64,000 bases of DNA, taken from assembly GCA_040510375.1 (NCBI GenBank), contig JBEVJC010000020.1, positions 28,012 through 92,011 of the forward strand. The letters are read 5' to 3'. Of the stretch, positions 8,038-17,025 are shown in pieces; position 1 is the stretch's first letter, and the number at the start of each line of letters is the position of its first letter. The notes below the pieces were generated by a model. The model had not been told where the DNA came from and made no database searches. It worked only from the letters and a program-made list of their open reading frames with translations. This DNA comes from JBEVJC01 sp040510375 (GTDB lineage: Bacteria; Bacteroidota; Bacteroidia; Chitinophagales; Chitinophagaceae). The position numbers and the translations under genes were made by a program.

Positions 8038-10368
8038 ATGAAGTATCTCTTCGTTGTTTTACTGACTCTGTCGGTAAATATTATTTTTTCGCAGGATAGT
8101 TGCCTGATCCATTTTTCCGGTCATGTGGAAGATCTTGACACAAAAGAAAAACTGGTCGGGGCTACCGTCAGTCTTGCCGGTATCAATTACCAGATCACCA
8201 CCGATGACAAAGGTGATTTTGTGTTTGACAATCTCTGCCCGGGAGATTATTCAGTTACCATAACCCATGTTGATTGCCAGCCATTGAAACAGGTAGTGTC
8301 CATTAGCCGCGACCGCCATATGGATTTTCTCCTGCCCCATGCATCGAATACACTTGGTGAAGTTGTAGTAGCGGGTCGTACCGGCTTGCCCAAAACCGGT
8401 TTCAGGGAAGAACTGTCGGGACGAAGGCTGGAAGAAACAAAGGGTCTTTCACTGGCCGAAGCCCTCAGTAAGATTAACGGCGTTACAATGCTGCAGATGG
8501 GGACCAATATCGCCAAGCCGGTGATCCATGGATTGCATAGCAGCCGTATCCTCACGATCAATAACGGGGTGCGCCAGGAAGGGCAGCAATGGGGAAATGA
8601 ACATGCCCCTGAAATAGATCCGTTTATTGCTGATAAACTCAGCATCATAAAGGGGGTGGATGAACTGCGGTACGGGTCCGATGCGATCGGTGGGGTGATG
8701 CTGATCCAGCCCCGGGCCCTTCGGTCCAGTCCGGGTTATAATATGGAATTCAATACCGGTTACTTTACCAATAACAGGCAATATTACCTGTCCGGTATTT
8801 TTGAACAGCAGTTGAAAAATCTTCCGGCCCTGACCTATCGCGTCCAGGGTACGTATAAAAAAGGAGCCAATGCGGCAACGCCTGATTACCGGTTGAATAA
8901 TACAGCAAGTGAGGAAAAGAATTTTTCAGCTACTGTGGCATGGCGTAAGGCGAAATTTAATACCGAACTTTTTTATAGTTATTTCTCCACGCAGGCTGGT
9001 ATTTTTATTGGTTCGCATATCGGCAACTTTGCCGACCTGCTCAAGGCAATTGAAGCAGATAAACCGGATGATGTTTACCTGGGACAGGATACCTACCGGA
9101 TTGGCCGGCCGTACCAGGATGTCACCCACCAGTTACTCAAATCCAAAACACAATGGATCCGTGATAAGGGAAAATTCAACCTGTTACTGGCGGGGCAATT
9201 CAATAACAGGAAGGAATTTGATGTAACGCGTTCCAGCACGAATACCAGGCCGCAGTTAAACCTGAGCATTTCCACTTTTTCAGAAGATCTTAACTGGGAA
9301 CAAACGCCGGTGCACGGTTTCAGCGGAGTGATCGGGCTTGCGGCAATGCAGCAGGACAATGCCTATTCGGGCCGGTACCTGATCCCCAACTACCGTTCAT
9401 TCACCTACGGAGCGTATGCTATTGAGAAATGGGAAAAACATAAATGGGATTTGCAGGGAGGATTGAGGTATGATTTCAAATCGATCAGTACCAACCGGAT
9501 GTTGCAGGGGGCGGACAGCACTTTCGCCAATAATGAGTTTGATTTTTCCACCTATGCGGCTTCATTCAATACCGGTTATAAAATAACCAACCGGTGGAAA
9601 GCTAATCTTAATCTTTCCCTTTCAACCCGGGCTCCTTATGTAAATGAACTGTTGATCTATGGGATCCATCATGGCACTGCAACGTTTGAGATCGGTGATA
9701 TGACATTTAAACCGGAGCAGGCTTTAAATATCGGGTTAAGCACGGGTTATCATAATGCTGCATCAACGGTGGTGATTGACCTGGACCTGTACCGGAATAA
9801 TATAAACGATTTTATTTATCAGCAGCCGGTGCCCGATGATCCGGTGCTGACCATTGCAGGTGCATTCCGCAGGTCGGAGTATCGCCAGACCGATGCGACC
9901 CTTACCGGTATGGATGCTTCGGTACTGGTGAAACCATGGAGCAGGGTGGAGTGGACTTCAAGGGCGTCCATTCTCCGGGCGAGGAACAATAAAATAAACG
10001 ACTGGCTGATCGGGATGCCATCTGATCGCGTCAGCACAGAATTGTTGTATCAGCTGCCTGCCCACAGGATGTTCAGTGATAGTTATGTATCGGCCGAGAT
10101 CCAGCATGTGTTCCGTCAGACCCGCGTGCCGGATGATAAGAATGGACCGCAGGATTATAAAGTGCCACCCGATGGTTATGCGCTGGTAAACCTTAATGCT
10201 TCCACCACTTTGGCTTTCGGTAAAACGCCGGTAACATTTTCAGTCGGGGTACGGAACCTGTTCAACCGGTCGTACCGCGACTATATGGATGCAATGAGAT
10301 ATTTCTCCGATGAGATGGGACGCAATATTGGCTTCCGTTTAAAAGTTCCGCTGGAACATAGTAATTGA
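8038..10368 (+). CDS. TonB-dependent outer-membrane receptor, ZnuD-like
   Basis: 776 residues. A signal peptide ends near residue 19. A carboxypeptidase-regulatory-like domain follows (about 22-110: FSGHVEDLDTKEKLVGATV, then GDFVFDNLCPGDYSV). A plug domain begins with LGEVVVAGR and includes VIHGLHSSRILTINNGVRQ and EGQQWGNEHAPEID. A 22-strand barrel ends in an aromatic/charged C-terminus (GFRLKVPLEHSN). The NNGVRQEGQQWG-type plug is typical of receptors related to ZnuD and other metal or haem receptors. It would import its ligand across the outer membrane using TonB/ExbBD energy. The metal itself cannot be told from sequence. Flanked by a small exported His-rich protein and a lipoprotein that appear to be in the same operon. 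Confidence 0.9.
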   Translation: MKYLFVVLLTLSVNIIFSQDSCLIHFSGHVEDLDTKEKLVGATVSLAGINYQITTDDKGDFVFDNLCPGDYSVTITHVDCQPLKQVVSISRDRHMDFLLPHASNTLGEVVVAGRTGLPKTGFREELSGRRLEETKGLSLAEALSKINGVTMLQMGTNIAKPVIHGLHSSRILTINNGVRQEGQQWGNEHAPEIDPFIADKLSIIKGVDELRYGSDAIGGVMLIQPRALRSSPGYNMEFNTGYFTNNRQYYLSGIFEQQLKNLPALTYRVQGTYKKGANAATPDYRLNNTASEEKNFSATVAWRKAKFNTELFYSYFSTQAGIFIGSHIGNFADLLKAIEADKPDDVYLGQDTYRIGRPYQDVTHQLLKSKTQWIRDKGKFNLLLAGQFNNRKEFDVTRSSTNTRPQLNLSISTFSEDLNWEQTPVHGFSGVIGLAAMQQDNAYSGRYLIPNYRSFTYGAYAIEKWEKHKWDLQGGLRYDFKSISTNRMLQGADSTFANNEFDFSTYAASFNTGYKITNRWKANLNLSLSTRAPYVNELLIYGIHHGTATFEIGDMTFKPEQALNIGLSTGYHNAASTVVIDLDLYRNNINDFIYQQPVPDDPVLTIAGAFRRSEYRQTDATLTGMDASVLVKPWSRVEWTSRASILRARNNKINDWLIGMPSDRVSTELLYQLPAHRMFSDSYVSAEIQHVFRQTRVPDDKNGPQDYKVPPDGYALVNLNASTTLAFGKTPVTFSVGVRNLFNRSYRDYMDAMRYFSDEMGRNIGFRLKVPLEHSN

Positions 10369-10397
10369 TATTTTAAAAATTTAAAACAAAAGTTTAA

Positions 10398-10961
10398 ATG
10401 AAAAATAAGCTGGTACATGTTGGTGTAATAACACTATTTATGATGTTTATTCTTGAAGGGTGTTCAAAGGAAAAAGGGGAAACCAATGAAGAAGAAGTGA
10501 TCACAACAATGATCCTCCGGTTTATTCCGGTCGGGAGTTCCACCCCGCTCGTGTTTGAATTTTCTGATCCCGATGGACCAGGTGGTGCTGCACCCGTGGC
10601 GGACAGGATTGAATTGAGTCCCAATACCACCTACAATGTCAGTGTGCAATTGCTGAATGAAACGGCGACACCCGTAGAAGATATCACTCTTGAAGTAAAG
10701 GAAGAGAACCAGGCCCACCGGTTTTACTATCAGCCAACACCGGCCAGCAATATTACTGTGAGTGGACTGGATAATGATGTAAGTGGTGTGCCGCTTGGAG
10801 TTAACAGTTCCTGGACAACCGGTTCAGCAGGCACGGGTCAGGTTACCATTACACTTCGTCATTATCCCGCTGATCCGCCAAATAAAAGTGCAGCTGATCT
10901 GGTTGATAGTCCAAAATCAGGTACGGATGTAGAAGCGGTATTTAATACGGGTATTAATTAA
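10398..10961 (+). CDS. Lipoprotein accompanying the TonB receptor
   Basis: 187 residues with a lipoprotein signal: hydrophobic stretch, then ILEGC with the lipidated cysteine at 22. The mature protein starts with an acidic EEEVITTMILRFIP segment, followed by repeated acidic/polar turns (DPDGPGGAAP, NTTYNVSVQLLNE) and a beta-rich, Ig-like-looking body. It resembles a family of about 180-residue lipoproteins found beside TonB receptors in Bacteroidota, sometimes labelled type 1 periplasmic-binding-fold proteins; I recall this rather than having searched. It lies 29 bp after the receptor stop, so same operon. A role as periplasmic or surface ligand-binding partner is inferred. Confidence 0.75.
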   Translation: MKNKLVHVGVITLFMMFILEGCSKEKGETNEEEVITTMILRFIPVGSSTPLVFEFSDPDGPGGAAPVADRIELSPNTTYNVSVQLLNETATPVEDITLEVKEENQAHRFYYQPTPASNITVSGLDNDVSGVPLGVNSSWTTGSAGTGQVTITLRHYPADPPNKSAADLVDSPKSGTDVEAVFNTGIN

Positions 10962-11023
10962 TACAGGTCCGTAAATACAACTTCTTTGTTGTTATTTTTC
11001 GTTGTTTCTTAATTTGTTTGTAA

Positions 11024-11052
11024 GGGATTCCCATCCGGGAGTCCCTTTTTTT
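11024..11052 (+). terminator. Strong terminator of the TonB-receptor operon
   Basis: A 9-bp stem (GGGATTCCC/GGGAGTCCC, one G-T pair) with an ATCC loop is followed by seven T residues. The following stretch to 11216 shows no gene or clear signal. Confidence 0.85.
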
Positions 11053-11216
11053 GTTACACAAAAAAAGAAATCCCATTTGAGTGGTCAGTGAGTCGCCCGG
11101 AAGTCTGATTTCGGGAATTGGCTTGTGATCGATGCGGACGCGGTTGGGACTGCGGTCACTGATAAGTCCGGTATTCCGGTTACATTGAAATCAGAAACCA
11201 GCTACTGTTGAGGTCC

Positions 11217-11522
11217 TCAGACTTTTTTCCAGATTCTGTACAGCCGTTCCCAGGAACCGCCGTCAAGCACGGATTCCACGCCATTGTTCTTCAGGAAACC
11301 AACTGCCTGGCTATTACGTTCATCACCTGAGCCGCAGATAATCACATTCCGCATCGATTTGATCCGGGGGAGATTAATCTGCAGGCGGTCAACCGGAATA
11401 TTATGTGCGCCTGGTACATGCCCTCCATCATACTCCACTGCGGTGCGGATATCAACGATCTTTGCGCCGCGTTCAAGGGCAGTCGTGATACTACCCGAAA
11501 ATAAAAACGAAAACAATCCCAT
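11217..11522 (-). CDS. Single-domain rhodanese-like protein
   Basis: 101 residues forming one rhodanese domain. It has the substrate loop VDIRTAVEYDGGHVPGAHNIP and the active-site loop VIICGSGDERNS, with the catalytic cysteine near residue 64. Such proteins carry persulfide sulfur for sulfur transfer or detoxification in the cytoplasm. The loop CGSGDERS is six residues long, as in sulfur-specific rhodaneses. The gene is 13 bp downstream of the ABC transporter gene on the same strand, so it is probably co-transcribed; no functional link is evident. Confidence 0.88.
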   Translation of the reverse strand: MGLFSFLFSGSITTALERGAKIVDIRTAVEYDGGHVPGAHNIPVDRLQINLPRIKSMRNVIICGSGDERNSQAVGFLKNNGVESVLDGGSWERLYRIWKKV

Positions 11523-11535
11523 AAATTAATAACAT

Positions 11536-13362
11536 TTAAACTGCTGCCAGTTTGTCTTTACGTTCACCAATCTGTTGACGCCACATTGCGTAGTAGAGGC
11601 CTTTTTCCTCCAGTAATTTGTCATGATTACCCGTCTCCACTACATCACCTTTTTCCAGTACATAGATCCGGTCGGCATGCATGATCGTTGACAGGCGGTG
11701 TGCGATCAGTATGGTAATCTGCCGGCCTTCCAATGAAATCTCACGGATGGTATCAGTTATTTCTTCTTCAGTAAGTGAGTCAAGGGCGGAGGTAGCTTCA
11801 TCGAACAATAACAACTCAGGTTTGCGGATCAGTGCCCTTGCGATGCTCAGGCGTTGTTTCTCTCCACCGGAAAGTTTTAGTCCGCCCTCACCAATTGTTG
11901 TGTCGAGGTCCTTCTCCGCACGGGCCAACAGGTTTTGTGTGGCGGCTTTATCCAGCGCATCCTGCAGGTCTTCTTCAGTGGCCTCCGGGTTTACAAATAA
12001 AAGGTTCTCTTTAATAGTACCCGAGAACAACTGGGTATCCTGCGTTACAAATCCTATCTGGCGGCGGAGATCGTCGAAGTTGATAGCCATCTCATCCATT
12101 CCATTATACAATACCTTTCCTTTCTGTGGACGGTACAGGCCAACAAGTAATTTCATTAATGTGGTCTTACCCGAGCCGGAAGGTCCCACAAATGCAATGG
12201 TCTCCCCTTTTTTAACAGTGAAACTAATATCATTGATAGCGCTTTGTTTGGCCGACTGGTGTTTGAACCCAACATGATCAAATACCAGTGTTTCGATTCT
12301 TCCAAGATGTTTGGGATTGGGAGCCTGTGCTTCCGGAAGTTTCTGCATCAATGTCTCGAAGTTATTAAGGGATGCTTCTGCTTCGCGATAGGAGAGAATG
12401 ATATTCCCTATCTCCTGCAACGGACCGAATACAAAGAAGGAGAAGATCTGCATGGTTACGATTTCACCCGGTAACATTTCACCTTTAAACACCAGTAACA
12501 TCAACATGAAAAGGATCACCTGGCGCAGGGTATTTACAAAAGTGCCCTGTATGAAACTGATACTGCGCATACGTTTCACCTTGGTCAGTTCAAGTCCGAG
12601 GATTTTAAAAGTGTTTTTATTCAGCCGCCCTACTTCCTGTTCGGTGAGTCCCAGGCTTTTTACCAGTTCGATATTCCGTAAGGATTCGGTGGTGGCGCCT
12701 GCCAGGGAAGTTGTTTGTGATACAATTGCTTTCTGGATCTTTTTGATTTTTTTACTCAGCAGGTTGGAGATAACAGTCAGCAGGAAAATGCCGCCGAAAT
12801 AAATGATGGGCAAACGCCAGTCCTTCATTACCGCGTAAATAGCAACGAACAGGATCCCGATGATGACCGGGAATAAAACATTTATAAACATGGCCATGAA
12901 CTTCTCCGTATCCTGCCTCACTTTCTGGAGTATACCCAGTGTTTCACCACTACGCTGGTCTTCAAAATCGTGGTAAGGTAATTTCATGGCGTGTTGCAAT
13001 CCATCTGTAAAAATGGTGGCACCAAACTTCTGGGTAACCAGGCTGAGGAAATAATCCTGGAATGCTTTTGCAATCCTGCTGATCATTGCAACCGTCATGG
13101 AAGCAAGTAATAACCAGACAACGCCATACAGGAAATCCGGTTTATTAGCCGCATTAACATAAGGTTCTTTAACAAACAGGAAACTGTCGAGGCTGAATGG
13201 CTGCCCCCCGTTTGTTTTTTCATAATATACCCGGGCAAGTTCAACGAGTTTACCAAAAATGATCGGGTCAAAAAGGGAAAAACTGATATTTATAGCGGAC
13301 AACAACAGCACGGCCATCACCAGCCATTTCTGTGGTTTTAAGTAACGAAACAATATTTTCAT
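11536..13362 (-). CDS. ABC transporter, fused permease and ATP-binding protein (exporter type)
   Basis: 608 residues. The N-terminal half is a six-helix type I exporter membrane domain (hydrophobic segments from residue 14 to about 310). The C-terminal half is the nucleotide-binding domain, with Walker A GPSGSGKTT (about 390), Q-loop FVTQDTQ, signature LSGGEKQR (about 500), Walker B LLLFDEATSALD and H-loop AHRLS. It would work as a homodimer in the inner membrane. The family includes MsbA, lipid and drug exporters; the substrate cannot be determined. An unusual point is the long periplasmic or cytoplasmic insertion between the first two helices (residues about 35-70). Followed closely by a rhodanese gene. 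Confidence 0.93.
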   Translation of the reverse strand: MKILFRYLKPQKWLVMAVLLLSAINISFSLFDPIIFGKLVELARVYYEKTNGGQPFSLDSFLFVKEPYVNAANKPDFLYGVVWLLLASMTVAMISRIAKAFQDYFLSLVTQKFGATIFTDGLQHAMKLPYHDFEDQRSGETLGILQKVRQDTEKFMAMFINVLFPVIIGILFVAIYAVMKDWRLPIIYFGGIFLLTVISNLLSKKIKKIQKAIVSQTTSLAGATTESLRNIELVKSLGLTEQEVGRLNKNTFKILGLELTKVKRMRSISFIQGTFVNTLRQVILFMLMLLVFKGEMLPGEIVTMQIFSFFVFGPLQEIGNIILSYREAEASLNNFETLMQKLPEAQAPNPKHLGRIETLVFDHVGFKHQSAKQSAINDISFTVKKGETIAFVGPSGSGKTTLMKLLVGLYRPQKGKVLYNGMDEMAINFDDLRRQIGFVTQDTQLFSGTIKENLLFVNPEATEEDLQDALDKAATQNLLARAEKDLDTTIGEGGLKLSGGEKQRLSIARALIRKPELLLFDEATSALDSLTEEEITDTIREISLEGRQITILIAHRLSTIMHADRIYVLEKGDVVETGNHDKLLEEKGLYYAMWRQQIGERKDKLAAV

Positions 13363-13730
13363 CTGTCAATTCTTGATTAGAAGGTTGCGGTCGGACGCAT
13401 TGGAGTTACAACACGCAAATAATATACAAGTTCGGTAAAAATGCCAAACTAGCAGTTGCGGGCGCTGTTTCCTGTGCGGCGGAGGGGGGAAAACCGCCTC
13501 TGATGGTATCCTCCTTTGGCACCCGCATCCGTTCAGCCCCAATACCCCCGGTACAACAGAAACAGCTATAATAAGGAAATTCAGGAAGGACTTTGACGGG
13601 TTACAGACTCCGCTTCCTCGGTCCCTGATTTTCATTACCCCGGATTATTTCCCTCCTTTGTGTATTGGGACCGGGTAACTGACCGAAAGATCATTTTTTA
13701 AATCCGCCATACCTGCCACTAAAAGACTAG

Positions 13731-13805
13731 TTGTGGAGGATTATAAATATTTATAACACGCCATAAGTGTCATAAATTATATATTTGTGGAGGATTATAA
13801 ATATT
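13731..13805. repeat. 21-bp direct repeat with embedded palindrome upstream of ATPase gene
   Basis: The sequence TTGTGGAGGATTATAAATATT occurs at 13731-13751 and again at 13785-13805, 54 bp apart and identical. The first copy runs into a perfect 16-bp palindrome at 13741-13756 (TTATAAATATTTATAA). The second copy overlaps the end of the -7 element and covers the predicted transcription start. Confidence 0.8.
13780..13787 (+). promoter_or_regulatory. Putative -7 element of the DUF234-type ATPase gene
   Basis: TATATTTG is a full match to TAnnTTTG, 22 bp before the ATG, so the leader would be about 16 nt. It overlaps the second direct-repeat copy, as expected if the repeat is an operator. Confidence 0.5.
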
Positions 13806-13809
13806 ACGA

Positions 13810-15243
13810 ATGGAAACCATTATAGGACGTAATGAGGAAAAAAAGGTACTCACTGAGGCTTTGCAGTCCGGAGATGCGGAGTTGATCGCTGTTTATGGAA
13901 GAAGGCGTATCGGGAAAACATTCCTGATCCGCAATCATTATGATAAACATATCCGATTTGAATTAACCGGGGTACACGAAGCGAACCTGAAAGACCAGTT
14001 ACGCAATTTCAGCCTGGCCTTACAGTCATCCATGGCAATACCGATAACGCCCGCTGACCCCGGCAACTGGATTGACGCATTCAGACTGTTAAGTGATCAC
14101 CTGAAAACTTTACTTAAAAAAGAGCCAGTAGTAATCCTCTTCGATGAGCTCCCCTGGCTTTGCACCCCGAAGTCGGGATTTCTGCAAGCGTTTGGGCATT
14201 GGTGGAATACCTGGGCGTCCCGTCACCCACTCGTGAAAGTAGTAATCTGCGGATCGGCAGCCTCCTGGATAATCCGTAATATTATCAATGATCGTGGCGG
14301 ACTGCATAACCGCGTGACCCAACGCATCCTGCTTTTGCCTTTCACCCTGGCCGAAACGGAGCGTTTCCTCCTCCATCATGATGTAAAATTAGACCGGTAC
14401 CAGGTGCTGCAACTATATATGGCGATGGGCGGCGTTCCGCAGTATTTAAAACAGGTAAAAAGGGGTGAGAGCGCTGCTCAGACCATTGATAAACTATGTT
14501 TCACAAAAAGCGGAATGCTTAAAACTGAATTCAATGATCTTTATAAATCGCTGTTCGCACATGCGGAAAGTCATGTGGCGATCGTCAGGGCCCTATCAAA
14601 AACAGCAAGGGGCATGACACGGGCGGAGATCATCCAGGCATGCGGTTTCACCACCGGCGGATGGACAACCGAACTGTTTGATGAACTGGAGCGATCCGGA
14701 TTCATTACCCAATACATACCGTTTGACCGAACCGTCCGGGATGCCATTTATAAGTTATCCGACGAGTACAGTTTGTTCTACCTGAAATTTATTGAAGGGA
14801 CCCGGGCAACAGGCGCGGGAACCTGGCTTCGTGTTTCGCAAACTCAATCCTATTCCAGCTGGAGCGGTTTTGCTTTCGAAGCTGTATGCCAGAAACATGT
14901 GGATGCCATCAAACAGTCACTGGGAATTGCTGGAGTACATACAGAAGCATCGGGTTGGCGTTATACACCGAAGAACGGAAAAACGGGTGCACAAATCGAC
15001 CTGTTACTGGACCGGGCTGATCACACTATTAATTTATGCGAAATAAAATTTTCGGGTGGTGAATTCACCATTGATAAAAAATACGCAGGCGAATTGGACA
15101 ATAAGGTAACGATATTCAAGGGGCAAACGAAAACAAGAAAGACGATTTTCCCGACCATGATCACAACCTATGGCACCAAACAGAATATTTATTACACCGG
15201 CCGCATCGTTTCCGAAGTAACCATGGATGAACTGTTCAAATGA
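13810..15243 (+). CDS. AAA ATPase with DUF234-type C-terminal domain
   Basis: 477 residues. The N-terminus is an ATPase_2-type AAA domain, with FIGREEEK-like start (IIGRNEEKKVLT), Walker A YGRRRIGKTFL (about 30-40) and Walker B VVILFDELPWL (about 105). A winged-helix segment follows in the middle (MTRAEIIQACGF). The C-terminal third (about 340-470) matches the DUF234-like region, with CEIKFSGGEFTIDKKYA, a PD-(D/E)XK-nuclease-like core (the D of QIDLLLDR and E-x-K of CEIKF). The family is common in archaea and Bacteroidota; its physiological role is unknown, and a mobile or defence-related role has been suggested because copies are often scattered. It stands alone here, preceded by distinctive repeats. 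Confidence 0.85.
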   Translation: METIIGRNEEKKVLTEALQSGDAELIAVYGRRRIGKTFLIRNHYDKHIRFELTGVHEANLKDQLRNFSLALQSSMAIPITPADPGNWIDAFRLLSDHLKTLLKKEPVVILFDELPWLCTPKSGFLQAFGHWWNTWASRHPLVKVVICGSAASWIIRNIINDRGGLHNRVTQRILLLPFTLAETERFLLHHDVKLDRYQVLQLYMAMGGVPQYLKQVKRGESAAQTIDKLCFTKSGMLKTEFNDLYKSLFAHAESHVAIVRALSKTARGMTRAEIIQACGFTTGGWTTELFDELERSGFITQYIPFDRTVRDAIYKLSDEYSLFYLKFIEGTRATGAGTWLRVSQTQSYSSWSGFAFEAVCQKHVDAIKQSLGIAGVHTEASGWRYTPKNGKTGAQIDLLLDRADHTINLCEIKFSGGEFTIDKKYAGELDNKVTIFKGQTKTRKTIFPTMITTYGTKQNIYYTGRIVSEVTMDELFK

Positions 15244-15322
15244 CAGCTCTGATCTGGAACATAGGATATGGCATAACCTTTATCCACCAGCTGCATTGTC
15301 TAGTCCAATGGTAGCCGAATCC

Positions 15323-16873
15323 CTAACCGGACCAACCTTCACGGTCGAGACTTCGGTACTGGATAGCTTCCGCCAGGTGCTCGGGCCTGATTTCCCTGTA
15401 ACCCGCAAGATCAGCAATAGTGCGGGCCACTTTCAGGATCCGTTCATATGCCCTTGCCGAAAGGTTCAGTCGCTGCATTGCAACCTTCAGCAATGAAGTG
15501 CCGGCCTGGTTAATAAAACAAACATTTTTCAGGAGGCGACTACTCATATGGGCATTCGCATAAACCCCGGTCTCTGCCTGGAAACGTTCTGCCTGGATCT
15601 CCCGTGCACGGATCACGCGATCACGGATGGTAGCGGAATTTTCCTGGGGCTGGCTTACAGACAGTTCATTAAATGATACCGGCGTTACTTCAACATGCAG
15701 ATCGATGCGATCGAGCAACGGACCCGAGATCCGGTGAAGATATCGTTGCACCAGGCCACCGGGACATGTACATTCCCTCTCGGGATGATTATAAAATCCG
15801 CAGGGACAGGGATTCATGGAAGCGATCAACATGAACGACGCGGGAAAGTCGACCGCGATCCTGGCCCTGGAGATAGTTACCTTCCGTTCTTCCATCGGCT
15901 GACGCATTACTTCCAGTACACTCCGCTGGAACTCCGGGAGCTCATCGAGGAATAGCACACCATTATGGGCCAGCGAAATTTCGCCGGGCTGCGGAATGCT
16001 GCCTCCTCCAACAAGTGCCGCACTGCTGGTGGAATGATGGGGAGAACGGAATGGTCGCCTGGCGACCAGTGTCGAGTTTTCCCGGAGTTTGCCGGCAACC
16101 GAGTGGATCTTGGTTGTTTCCAGTGCTTCCTGCAGGGTCAGGGGAGGTAGTATCGTTGGAATCCGCCTGGCTAGCATGGTTTTGCCCGCGCCCGGTGGGC
16201 CAATAAGGATCGCATTATGACCACCGGCCGCCGCAATTTCCAACGCCCGTTTAATATTTTCCTGTCCCTTTACTTCGGCAAAGTCAAGATCAAAATCATA
16301 TTGCGAGGTAAAAAATTCTTCCCTTGTATTAATGACCAGCTTTTCCAGGCCCTGCTCCTTATTCTCAAAAAAGGCAATGACCTGGCTGATAGAGACCACA
16401 CCATATACATCTATACCCGTTACCATGCCCGCTTCCCGTGCGTTGGAAATGGGAAGGATAAGGCCTTTAAATCCACCGGCTCTTGCCTGGATGGCGATGG
16501 GCAGGGCGCCCCGGATAGGACGGAGCTCTCCGTTCAAACCGAGTTCGCCCATGATCACATAGGAAGCAAGCGGCTCATTATTGAGCAGCTGTTCCGATGC
16601 ACCCAATATGCCCATCGCAATCGGCAGGTCAAAAGCAGTCCCGCTCTTCCGGAGATCTGCAGGTGCCATATTAACCACCACCTTTGTCCTCGGCACTTTA
16701 AAACCATTCGTTTTAAACGTGCTTTCAATCCGTTGAAGGCTTTCCTTTACCGCATTATCCGGCAATCCAACAATCAGCGGATCCTTGCCCGAGCCTTCAA
16801 TCCAGTTCACTTCAATGGTGATGGTAATGGCTTCCACCCCAAACACCGCGCTGCCAAAGGTTCTTACAAGCAT
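15323..16873 (-). CDS. YifB/ComM-family Mg-chelatase-like AAA+ ATPase
   Basis: 516 residues with the three-part YifB architecture. The N-terminal ChlI/Lon-protease-like fold (residues 1-170) contains GLPDNAVKES. The AAA+ domain has Walker A GPPGAGKTML (about 222) and Walker B LFLDELPEF. A Cys-rich insertion follows (CPCGFYNHPERECTC), then a C-terminal Mg-chelatase helical domain (LNLSARAYERILKVARTIAD). In naturally competent bacteria ComM is a helicase that aids branch migration of incoming DNA; whether this organism is competent is not shown. Full length, alone in its unit, convergent with the DUF234-type gene. Confidence 0.92.
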   Translation of the reverse strand: MLVRTFGSAVFGVEAITITIEVNWIEGSGKDPLIVGLPDNAVKESLQRIESTFKTNGFKVPRTKVVVNMAPADLRKSGTAFDLPIAMGILGASEQLLNNEPLASYVIMGELGLNGELRPIRGALPIAIQARAGGFKGLILPISNAREAGMVTGIDVYGVVSISQVIAFFENKEQGLEKLVINTREEFFTSQYDFDLDFAEVKGQENIKRALEIAAAGGHNAILIGPPGAGKTMLARRIPTILPPLTLQEALETTKIHSVAGKLRENSTLVARRPFRSPHHSTSSAALVGGGSIPQPGEISLAHNGVLFLDELPEFQRSVLEVMRQPMEERKVTISRARIAVDFPASFMLIASMNPCPCGFYNHPERECTCPGGLVQRYLHRISGPLLDRIDLHVEVTPVSFNELSVSQPQENSATIRDRVIRAREIQAERFQAETGVYANAHMSSRLLKNVCFINQAGTSLLKVAMQRLNLSARAYERILKVARTIADLAGYREIRPEHLAEAIQYRSLDREGWSG

Positions 16874-17000
16874 AGTGTTGAGACGCTTTACAGGTTAATA
16901 TTACCTGCAAAGCAATAGTATGGCAATAGAAAAAAGATGGGAATAAAACGGGTAAAAAATGTTTTTTCCGGAGGATTGACCCAAATTTTTTATTTGGGAT

Positions 17001-17025
17001 ATTTGTCTTAAATTTGGAGACAAAT
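17001..17025. promoter_or_regulatory. Candidate operator of the toxin-antitoxin operon
   Basis: The perfect 8-bp arms ATTTGTCT (17001-17008) and AGACAAAT (17018-17025) are separated by 9 bp. The left arm overlaps a -7-like element (GATATTTG, 16998-17005, one mismatch). The right arm overlaps the A and T of the antitoxin start codon. This geometry fits autorepression by the antitoxin/toxin complex. Confidence 0.6.

Larger units (their letters stand above)
13363..13809. other. 447-bp intergenic region, mostly without recognisable content
   Basis: The left part must hold the ABC transporter promoter, although I found no full -7 match. An open frame on the minus strand (13366-13635) has no family character and is rejected. 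The right 80 bp carries the direct repeat and promoter of the DUF234-type ATPase gene, listed separately. Confidence 0.6.

Noticed and set aside
13366..13635. Open frame on the minus strand between the ABC transporter and the DUF234-type ATPase genes
   Set aside because: Composition is unlike the neighbours (many Cys, Pro, Ser and Arg), there is no domain or signal, and the region is best explained as intergenic.
16217..16918. 233-codon open frame on the plus strand opposite yifB
   Set aside because: Antisense to a gene with complete AAA+ motifs; its translation has no family character.
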